Origin: Clostridium sp. LS
GTDB lineage: Bacteria > Bacillota > Clostridia > Clostridiales > Clostridiaceae
Reading direction: 5' to 3'
Assembly: GCF_002760435.1 (NCBI RefSeq)
Contig: NZ_AUUU01000067.1
Coordinates: 40,510 to 104,509, forward strand
Length of the DNA stretch: 64,000 nucleotides
How positions within the stretch are numbered: position 1 is the stretch's first letter; each line of letters opens with the position of its first letter. Below, in pieces: positions 1-7,238 of the stretch. The notes beneath the pieces are model-generated. The model was given only the letters and a program-made list of their open reading frames with translations. It had not been told where the DNA came from and ran no database searches. Position numbers and translations under genes: made by a program.

Positions 1-948
1 AACAATTTCAAAATGTATATTCTTAGGCAAAGTCTTTTTATATTTCTCTAACTCTTTTTTTACGTTATTTGCTAACTCAACAGTATTGGAGCCAGATTGT
101 TTAACTATATCAATACCAATTGCTGGTTTTCCTTGATAATATGCATGGCTGGTTTCCTGTTGAATTCCATCTTCAACATCAGCAATATCCTTTACTCTAA
201 TTTCTGCACCATTTTTAGTAGCTATTAATATGTTCTTAAAATCATCTACTTTTTTTATCTTACTGCTTATTTTTATATTAATTTGATGATCTTTATCGCT
301 AATCTGTCCACCTGATTGATCAACATTATCTTTTTTTATGGCATTTGTTACAGCAGTTGTTGTAAGACCATATTTTAATAGCTTGCTATTATCGAGTTTT
401 ATATGAATTTCCCTTGTATCTTCACCTGATACATTTATAGCTCCAATATCGGGTACTGTATACAACTTTTTCTCAAAATTATCAACAACATCCGATAATT
501 GTTTATTATCATCTGCACCATAAACAGCAATTGATAAAATTGACGCTGCTGAAGTATCAAACTTAGAGATAACCGGAGTATCAATATCACTTGGTAACCC
601 TCTAATGCTTGAAACCTTATCTCTAACATTTTGTGCTGCTACTTCTGGATCCACACCAAGATTAAACTGTATTGTAGTCCTTGATCTACCTTCTGTTATA
701 GTAGATGATATATGTGCAACTCCAGAAATTTCTCCTGCAGCATCCTCTATTAGCTTGGTTACATTGGTTTCCAGGTCTTCTGGTGATGCGCCACTTTCGG
801 CAACCGAAACTGAAACTGTAGCCTGTTCAGAATCTGGCATATCATTAACTACTAATTTCTGATAACATAACATGCCGACAATAGCCATAGCAATCATTAT
901 AACTGAAATAAATACAGGTCGTTTGATACTAATATTTGCAATATTCAT
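1..948 (-). CDS. RND (AcrB/MexB-type) efflux transporter, N-terminal part, cut by window edge
   Basis: Open frame of 316 codons running off the left edge, so the 3' two thirds of the usual ~1,030-residue protein is outside the window. It begins MNIANISIKRPVF, the typical RND start: a short cytoplasmic stretch, then a hydrophobic first membrane segment (about residues 10-30). The extracytoplasmic porter domain follows, with the family pattern GASPEDLETNVT near residue 55 and RSRTTIQFNLGVDPEVAAQNVRDK around 90-115. RND pumps move drugs, solvents or lipids using the proton gradient. The start codon at 948 has GAGGG a few bases upstream, overlapping the stop of the adaptor gene, so the two are probably translationally coupled and form one leftward operon. 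The family call is firm; the substrate is unknown. Confidence 0.9.
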   Translation of the reverse strand, partial: MNIANISIKRPVFISVIMIAMAIVGMLCYQKLVVNDMPDSEQATVSVSVAESGASPEDLETNVTKLIEDAAGEISGVAHISSTITEGRSRTTIQFNLGVDPEVAAQNVRDKVSSIRGLPSDIDTPVISKFDTSAASILSIAVYGADDNKQLSDVVDNFEKKLYTVPDIGAINVSGEDTREIHIKLDNSKLLKYGLTTTAVTNAIKKDNVDQSGGQISDKDHQINIKISSKIKKVDDFKNILIATKNGAEIRVKDIADVEDGIQQETSHAYYQGKPAIGIDIVKQSGSNTVELANNVKKELEKYKKTLPKNIHFEIV

Positions 949-960
949 TTGTCATCCCTC

Positions 961-2214
961 CTACTTAGAAGCTGTGTCTTCTGAGCTATTGTCCTTCTTA
1001 TCAGTTGCATTTTGTCCGCTATCATTTTGCTTAGCTACTACGTTTATCTCATCACCATCTTGCAACGTGCTTGTATTTGTACAGATTATTTGATCTCCAC
1101 TTTTGACGCCAGATGTTACTTCTACATTATTATCGCTAGTTTCTCCAATAGTTACCTTTGTTTTTTTAGCTTTTCCATTATCGTTTATAAAAACAGAATA
1201 GTTTCCTTCGTTTCCAACTAAAGCATTGACTGGTACCGTAAGCACTTCAGCATTTTGATCACTAATAAGAGTTACCTTACCATAAATACCTGGCAATAAT
1301 GATTTATCACTATTATCTATTTTAACTTTAACATTGAAAACTCTTGAAGTTGTATCCGCTGCTCCATCTATATATTGTACAATTCCATTGTAATTTTGAT
1401 CACTTCCATCAACTGTAAGTGTAGCTGCTTGCCCTGTTTTTACGATGCTTATTTTTTCCTGAGGTACCTGTATTGTTGCATACACTGATGATATATCATT
1501 AACTGTTGCAAGCGATGCACCAGAACTCGCCATTTGTCCTATATTTAAATTTTTATTACTTATTATCCCGCTTATAGGTGCCTTGATAATTGTGTTGCTC
1601 AAAGTGTCTTGTAAATTTGATATGGTTACCTTCTCTGTTTCTATATTTGATTGCGCAGTTTGAATACTTGCATTTCCAGAATCGTAATCAGCTTTAGCAG
1701 ATTTTAAAGTTTTCTCAGCAGCCTCAAAATCTGTTTGAGATATAGCTTGTCCTTCGAAAAGAGTTTTTTGTCTATCATAATTGCGCTGTGCATCATCTAA
1801 ATTGACTTTGAGTTTTTCCAAAGCAACTTGAGTTGAATTTAATTGACTTTCATACGTTTGTAACTGAGCTTGTGCAGTTTTTATATTATTTCTTATGTCT
1901 TGATCATCTAATGTAACTAGTGTATCTCCTGCATTTACATATTGTCCATTTTCAAATGATACGGAAACAACTTTTGCTGATGTTTTACTACTTATAATAC
2001 CTTGCTGATAAGCTTCTAGAGTGGCTTTATATATGTCTCCTGAAGTTTTTTTCGTTGTTTGCGCAGTTTGAACTTCAACTGAAGTTTTACTAACAGCAGC
2101 TTGAGCAGGTTTACTTTTTGCACTTATCGTTAATTTATTTTTAATTGCTATAGCGCATCCTATTACGGCTATAACAATGACAGCATATAAAACTACTTTT
2201 TTTACGTTCTTCAT
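961..2214 (-). CDS. RND efflux adaptor (membrane fusion protein, HlyD/AcrA type)
   Basis: 417 residues. An N-terminal membrane anchor or signal segment spans about 6-24. The first half of a lipoyl-like domain lies at 70-105 (VSVSFENGQYVNAGDTL), followed by a Gln/Lys/Ala-rich coiled-coil hairpin at about 107-205. The second lipoyl half follows (IIKAPISGIISNKNLNIGQ), then beta-barrel and membrane-proximal domains to about 375, and a Ser/Asp/Lys-rich tail. In RND systems this protein joins the inner membrane pump to an exit channel. Clostridia have no outer membrane, so here it would act on the outer face of the single membrane. It is the first gene of a leftward pair with the RND pump, 12 bases apart. 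The ribosome binding site GGAGG precedes the ATG well. Substrate unknown. Confidence 0.9.
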   Translation of the reverse strand: MKNVKKVVLYAVIVIAVIGCAIAIKNKLTISAKSKPAQAAVSKTSVEVQTAQTTKKTSGDIYKATLEAYQQGIISSKTSAKVVSVSFENGQYVNAGDTLVTLDDQDIRNNIKTAQAQLQTYESQLNSTQVALEKLKVNLDDAQRNYDRQKTLFEGQAISQTDFEAAEKTLKSAKADYDSGNASIQTAQSNIETEKVTISNLQDTLSNTIIKAPISGIISNKNLNIGQMASSGASLATVNDISSVYATIQVPQEKISIVKTGQAATLTVDGSDQNYNGIVQYIDGAADTTSRVFNVKVKIDNSDKSLLPGIYGKVTLISDQNAEVLTVPVNALVGNEGNYSVFINDNGKAKKTKVTIGETSDNNVEVTSGVKSGDQIICTNTSTLQDGDEINVVAKQNDSGQNATDKKDNSSEDTASK

Positions 2215-2575
2215 GTCCCATCCTCCACTTTTCCAATATAAAATATTTATTTTGCTACGAACTCTATATTAATAATGTAAATGCAGGCCCATTTTACCAT
2301 AAATGTATAAACAATTTATAAACTAAATCTATATTTTAACATAACTATCTTTAAACCTAAGCTTTCGAGATTTACATTTAAAATATTAGCAAATTCAATT
2401 TAAAAAACATAATTTTTAATGTTTTTCATATAATTTGTTAGGTTTTTTAATTTCTTATTAGTGGTAAATTTTAAGGGGAAATGTTTTCAATAAGAATAGT
2501 AAATTACTGGGCATTTATTAAATAAGTCAGTATAAGGCAATTCATCCAGTAATATTTAAAGAAAAGAGTGATTTT
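2215..2575. other. Divergent intergenic region between RND and ABC operons
   Basis: About 360 AT-rich bases holding the 5' ends of two divergent operons. I found no convincing paired -35/-10 boxes. The one clear structure is an inverted repeat, ATTACTGG at 2503-2510 and CCAGTAAT at 2546-2553, only 20 bases before the ABC exporter start. It could be an operator or a leader stem. No regulator gene is adjacent. Confidence 0.4.
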
Positions 2576-4396
2576 ATGGAAGTACTAAAGTTTGGTTTTA
2601 AGTATTGGAAAAGGAATCTTCCTGAAGCTGTTATTATACAGCTTGTTAGCTACATTGCTATAATTGCAGATTTGCTGATTCCGCTGGTTTCAGAAATGTT
2701 TATTGATTACGTTATATGTGACAATAAACCTGCAAATAATGGTATATTTTCATTTATGCTTAGCGGAAAATATGGTGAGGTTCATTCGATGAAGCTCTTT
2801 TTCAGCTTAGCAGTTATATTTATAATTTTTCTTGTTGCAAGGATAATTCTTATTTATATTAAAAACACTAATAATCAGCGTCTTGGTCTCAAACTGGAGA
2901 GAGACTTGAGAGTGGTTACATTTCGAAAACTGATGGAGCTAGACAGTGAGTCTATTTCACAATACAACACAGGTGAATTATTAACAACTATGAATTCAGA
3001 TACCATTATGTATAAGGAACTTTTTTGCAGAATGATTCCCAATATATTAGATAGTGTATTTGTTCTTATTACATGTGCATGTCTATTATCGCTTATTAAC
3101 ATAAGTCTTCTTGCCATTCCATTAATTATGATGCCCATTTTTGTCATTGCATTGAGAAATTTTAAGAGGGCAGCGAAGGTTAATTACAGCAATATTAGAA
3201 AGAGCAACAGTGAGATGAGTTTGAATGTTCAGGAGAATATTGAGGCAGTACGTCTGGTTCGGTCTTTCACTAATGAAGAAGTTGAAAAGAGAAAGTTTGA
3301 TAAGAACAATGATAAAGTGAGAGAGTCGTATATCAACCAAATTAATCTATCAGCTAAGTTTGAAGTTATATTTAGTTCAATTAAGCAAATATCATATATT
3401 GGAACAATTGCAGTCAGCACAATTCTTGTTATAAAAGGATATATGCTTGTAGGATATCTAGTTGCATGTTCTAACTATGTACTTAAGATAATGGATCATA
3501 TATCACAAATAAATAATACCTTATTTCAAATGCAGCAGCAGTTTGTTTCGGGACAAAAAATGATGAATTTCATTAGTTGCGAATCAAAGATAACTGATGG
3601 CGGGGGAAATTTAAAAATAAGCGGTATGCCTAACATTCGTGTCAAGAATGCATATCTTACTATGGAGGGAAATGAGGTACTCAAGGATGTCAGCCTTGAT
3701 ATTCCATATGGAAAAAAGATTGGTATAGTGGGAGGAACAGGAAGCGGTAAAAGTGTACTTTTAGAATCCTTAGTGCGCATCCATGATTTAACCAGTGGAA
3801 CAATTGAGATAAATGGTAAGGATATAAGAGATTATTCTCTAAAATCTCTTAGAAATAAATTTTCATATGTATTTCAAGAAGTATTTCTTTTTTCAAATAC
3901 AATTGATTCCAATATAGCATATGCTGAGCCTGAAATTGAAAAGGAACATGTAGTAAAAGCAGCAAAACATGCCCAAGCTCATAACTTTGTGAAAAAACTC
4001 CCTGTGGGATATGAGACAATTGTTGGAGAAAAGGGGATAGGTATCTCAGGAGGACAAAAGCAGAGGGTTTCTATAGCTAGAGCGCTTCTTAAGGATGCGC
4101 CTGTGCTTATACTTGATGATTCAACAAGTGCATTAGATGTTGATACGGAGAAGAAATTTCTTGCAGATATTAAAAAGTATTATCCAGATAAAACCATCCT
4201 CATTTCAGCTCACAGGATGTCATCAGTAATTGATTGTGATGAAATAATCTATATGTTGGATGGAATAATTTTAGAGCGAGGAACCTTTGATGAGCTCATG
4301 AAGCTTGGAGGACATTTTGCTAAGGTATATAAAATTCAAGAAGCACAGAGAAAATCAGTTATCGATTTTGATGCTCTAGCTGCAGGTGAGGTGTGA
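2576..4396 (+). CDS. ABC exporter half-transporter, degenerate-site subunit
   Basis: 606 residues with the exporter layout: six membrane helices (about 1-320), then one ATPase domain. Walker A is GGTGSGKS near residue 385, the Q-loop FQEVFLF, the signature ISGGQ near 490, the H-loop SAHR. Walker B is VLILDDSTSALD near 511, where the catalytic glutamate after the Walker B aspartate is aspartate. In heterodimeric exporters (BmrCD, TM287/288, LmrCD) that replacement marks the subunit supplying Walker A and B to the non-hydrolysing site. The next gene encodes a full-length partner and overlaps or nearly overlaps this one, so a heterodimer is likely. Substrate cannot be read from sequence; drugs, lipids or peptides are typical. 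Confidence 0.9.
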   Translation: MEVLKFGFKYWKRNLPEAVIIQLVSYIAIIADLLIPLVSEMFIDYVICDNKPANNGIFSFMLSGKYGEVHSMKLFFSLAVIFIIFLVARIILIYIKNTNNQRLGLKLERDLRVVTFRKLMELDSESISQYNTGELLTTMNSDTIMYKELFCRMIPNILDSVFVLITCACLLSLINISLLAIPLIMMPIFVIALRNFKRAAKVNYSNIRKSNSEMSLNVQENIEAVRLVRSFTNEEVEKRKFDKNNDKVRESYINQINLSAKFEVIFSSIKQISYIGTIAVSTILVIKGYMLVGYLVACSNYVLKIMDHISQINNTLFQMQQQFVSGQKMMNFISCESKITDGGGNLKISGMPNIRVKNAYLTMEGNEVLKDVSLDIPYGKKIGIVGGTGSGKSVLLESLVRIHDLTSGTIEINGKDIRDYSLKSLRNKFSYVFQEVFLFSNTIDSNIAYAEPEIEKEHVVKAAKHAQAHNFVKKLPVGYETIVGEKGIGISGGQKQRVSIARALLKDAPVLILDDSTSALDVDTEKKFLADIKKYYPDKTILISAHRMSSVIDCDEIIYMLDGIILERGTFDELMKLGGHFAKVYKIQEAQRKSVIDFDALAAGEV

Positions 4397-4403
4397 AGAT
4401 AAG

Positions 4404-6167
4404 ATGGCACAGAGAAACACATATTTTCAGGACGAAATTATACAGAAAAAATTTGATATAAAACAGTTTGGAAGAGTTTTACGATATATATTTCCTTATA
4501 AAAAGATTTTTCTACTTGTATGTTTTTTAATGCTTGTTTCGGCTACAGCCTCAATGATAGCGCCAATGCTACTTGGATATATTATTGACAATACAGTTAT
4601 TTCGAAGGATTACAGGGAATTAACATTAATAATTTCAGGTTTTGTAGTGCTCTCAGCCATTGAAATAGGAATTACATTTGCTCATCAAAGGCTTATGGGT
4701 AAGGCAGGACACAATATAATTGCGAAGATAAGGAAAGATATATTTTATAAGTTGCAACAACTGCCATTTGACTATTTTGATTCAAGACCTGACGGTAAGA
4801 TAGTTATTCGTGTTACTGATTATATTAATGATTTAGCTAACTTCTTTACCAACAGCTTATTGCTATTTCTCATTTATATAGTGAAGATAGTAGTTGTAAC
4901 TGTATTTATGCTTGTAATAAGCCCTCAGCTTACAGCAATAGTTTTGGGAGCAGTTATACCAATGATGATATGTGTTTTTGGACTTAGGTATTCAATAAGG
5001 AAACTGTTTGCATATCATAGAGCAAGGCTTTCCAATAGAACGGCATTTCTTGTGGAATCTATCATGGGTGAAAAGATAGTTAAGAACTATAATAGAGTTG
5101 GTATGAATGAAGATGTGTATATGGAAGTTCACGATGCTAGTGCTAGAACATGGATGCAGATTGTTATGAGAAATGAACTTAATACACCAGCTGTTGAGGT
5201 ATTTTGGAACCTTGGCACCCTCTGTTTATATGGAATATCACTATATATGATACTTCAAGGTAATAGCAGGATTGATGCAGGCACAATAGTCGCTTTTATC
5301 AGTTATATGAGTCTTTTCAGTGGTCCCCTTACACAAGTTGCTATTCTTATACAGCAATTGGCTCAAGTAAGCTCTAATTTAGAGCAGGTATTTGATACAA
5401 TCGATTATCCTGTTGATATTGAAAGTAAAGATGGCGGAATTGAACTCAAAAACGTAAAAGGGCAGGTTGATTTTGATAATGTAACTTTTGCATATGAAGA
5501 TGAAATAGATGTTTTGCAGGACTTTAACCTCCATGTGAAGCCAGGGGAAACTATTGCGTTAGTAGGACCTACAGGTGCAGGTAAGACAACAGTAATTAAT
5601 ACTATTACAAGATTTTATGATGTAAATAAGGGTAGTGTTAAGATTGATGGTATTGATGTAAGAGATGTTACTCTTGAGTCACTGCGAAGGGAAGTTGGTG
5701 TATTGATGCAGGATCCTTTTATATTTAAAGGAACTGTCATGGAGAATATAAGATATGGAAGGCCGGATGCTACAGATGAAGAATGTATTAAAGCCGCTAG
5801 AACAATCTTTGCAGATAGATGCATAAATAAAATGAAGGATGGATTTTATCAAATGCTGGAGGAACGTGGTGCAGGACTTTCAGCGGGGGAAAAACAGCTC
5901 ATAAGTTTTGCTCGTATTATTCTTAAAAATCCTTCAGTTATTATATTAGATGAAGCAACAAGTTCTATAGATACAGAGACTGAGAATTTGATTAAAGAGG
6001 CAATGGATGTAATACTCAAGGATAAAACAGCATTTATAGTTGCACACAGGTTATCTACCATAAGAAATGCTGACAGAATTTTATATATTGCAAATAAGGG
6101 AATTGCTGAGGAAGGAACTCATGAGGAGCTTATGAAGCTTAAAGGGTTATATTATGCTTTAAATTAA
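4404..6167 (+). CDS. ABC exporter half-transporter, catalytic subunit
   Basis: 587 residues from the ATG at 4404. A GTG at 4386 is in frame but overlaps the upstream gene, whereas AGGTGAGG at 4384-4391 serves the ATG. Six membrane helices (about 25-310) precede an ATPase domain: Walker A GPTGAGKT near residue 388, Q-loop MQDPFIF, Walker B VIILDEATSSID with the catalytic glutamate near 514, H-loop VAHRLST. The signature reads LSAGE instead of LSGGQ. A weakened signature here and a missing Walker B glutamate in the partner would fall in the same composite nucleotide site, as expected for an asymmetric heterodimeric exporter. It is co-transcribed with the upstream subunit. Confidence 0.9.
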   Translation: MAQRNTYFQDEIIQKKFDIKQFGRVLRYIFPYKKIFLLVCFLMLVSATASMIAPMLLGYIIDNTVISKDYRELTLIISGFVVLSAIEIGITFAHQRLMGKAGHNIIAKIRKDIFYKLQQLPFDYFDSRPDGKIVIRVTDYINDLANFFTNSLLLFLIYIVKIVVVTVFMLVISPQLTAIVLGAVIPMMICVFGLRYSIRKLFAYHRARLSNRTAFLVESIMGEKIVKNYNRVGMNEDVYMEVHDASARTWMQIVMRNELNTPAVEVFWNLGTLCLYGISLYMILQGNSRIDAGTIVAFISYMSLFSGPLTQVAILIQQLAQVSSNLEQVFDTIDYPVDIESKDGGIELKNVKGQVDFDNVTFAYEDEIDVLQDFNLHVKPGETIALVGPTGAGKTTVINTITRFYDVNKGSVKIDGIDVRDVTLESLRREVGVLMQDPFIFKGTVMENIRYGRPDATDEECIKAARTIFADRCINKMKDGFYQMLEERGAGLSAGEKQLISFARIILKNPSVIILDEATSSIDTETENLIKEAMDVILKDKTAFIVAHRLSTIRNADRILYIANKGIAEEGTHEELMKLKGLYYALN

Positions 6168-6262
6168 AGTTACATTAAAAAAGATTTCTGGAAATTTTGT
6201 GGTAAGAATAATGTTAAGTCACAATTGTAATATGATGCAATACAAGGAGGAAAATTAAGAAA

Positions 6263-7045
6263 ATGGATGGTACAGAATTAAAATTTGGTATTCAATCTGA
6301 TTTATCAGTATTTGCTGATACGTTAGTTGAAATGACATGGGAAGAGGTAAAAGGATCAGGTGAAAGTGGAGATAGTGTTATATTTCCAGTTGCAGTTGTT
6401 GAGGCTCATGGACCTCATATGGATTTAAGTGCAGATATTTATTATGCATATCTATTTAGTAGATTTCTTAAAAAGAATCTATGTGAAAAAGGTGTTAATA
6501 CTGTTATTGCACCACCATATTATTGGGGAATTAATAGTGCAACGAAGAAATATCCAGGTTCTTTTACAGTTCGTCCAGAAACATTTAAAGCGATTATGTT
6601 TGATATTTTTAGTTCTCTTAAAGAGTGGGGATTTTCCAAGGTGTTTATAGTAAATGCTCATGGAGATAATAAACATACTGATGCAATTGAAGAATCTATA
6701 AATGAGATTAAGCAAAAGTTAAATATGCAAGTTTACCGTATGGATAACTTAGATATACAAATAGAAAATAAACCTGACTTCCCAGGACAAAGAGAAGATC
6801 GTTTTGAGCCGGATATACATGCTGGATCAATTGAAACAGCGACAATGTATGCATTTTATCCTCAAAAAGTTAGGAAGGAAATTGCTTTAAAATTGAAACC
6901 ACAAAAAGAATTTGATCCTTTTGCATATTGCGGAGACCCTGCTAGTTTCATTTTTGAAAAAAATATTATTGAATATTTCCAAGCAAATGTTGAGTTAGAT
7001 TCCTTAAAAATAGAAACTATACTTAATAATGATAAGAATATTTAG
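6263..7045 (+). CDS. Creatininase-family metal-dependent hydrolase
   Basis: 260 residues. The family fingerprint is present: VVEAHGPHM near residue 48 (Glu, His and later Asp metal ligands), NAHGDN near 133 (usually NGHGGN) and HAGSIETA near 190 (the catalytic Glu segment). The family covers creatinine amidohydrolase, formamidopyrimidine hydrolases, mycofactocin MftE and the ring-opening inositol enzyme IolN. It typically opens cyclic amides or related rings using Zn or Mn. A strong ribosome binding site, AAGGAGG at 6243-6249, precedes the ATG. The gene lies 193 bases before a GH115 alpha-glucuronidase on the same strand. That suggests a role with uronic acid or its lactone rather than creatinine, but this is inference. 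Confidence 0.8.
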   Translation: MDGTELKFGIQSDLSVFADTLVEMTWEEVKGSGESGDSVIFPVAVVEAHGPHMDLSADIYYAYLFSRFLKKNLCEKGVNTVIAPPYYWGINSATKKYPGSFTVRPETFKAIMFDIFSSLKEWGFSKVFIVNAHGDNKHTDAIEESINEIKQKLNMQVYRMDNLDIQIENKPDFPGQREDRFEPDIHAGSIETATMYAFYPQKVRKEIALKLKPQKEFDPFAYCGDPASFIFEKNIIEYFQANVELDSLKIETILNNDKNI

Positions 7046-7166
7046 TGTAGGTAGTAATAATTATGATACCTTATCAAAAAAGATTTATATAAATCAGATA
7101 AGAGGGATTTTATCTCTTTGAATATGAAAAGATAGTATCTAAATAAGATGAAAATGGTTTAAATTT

Positions 7167-7191
7167 CTAGATTATTTTTTGAATAATCTAG
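7167..7191. other. Perfect 10-bp hairpin in the leader of the GH115 gene
   Basis: CTAGATTATT (7167-7176) and AATAATCTAG (7182-7191) form a perfect stem around a TTTTG loop, about 25 bases before the GH115 ribosome binding site. No U-run follows, so it is not a simple terminator. It could be an mRNA-stabilising stem, a processing site or an operator palindrome. Upstream, around 7098-7118, a shorter imperfect stem (AGATAA/TTATCT) is also visible. Confidence 0.4.
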
Positions 7192-7238
7192 GTGAAAAAT
7201 ATTGATTTGTAAGTTATGGAAGGAGCAAAATAAGTAGT

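Noticed and set aside
2875..3420. Several minus-strand frames inside the first ABC exporter gene
   Set aside because: Shadows of a well-conserved gene; no starts with ribosome binding sites and no motifs.
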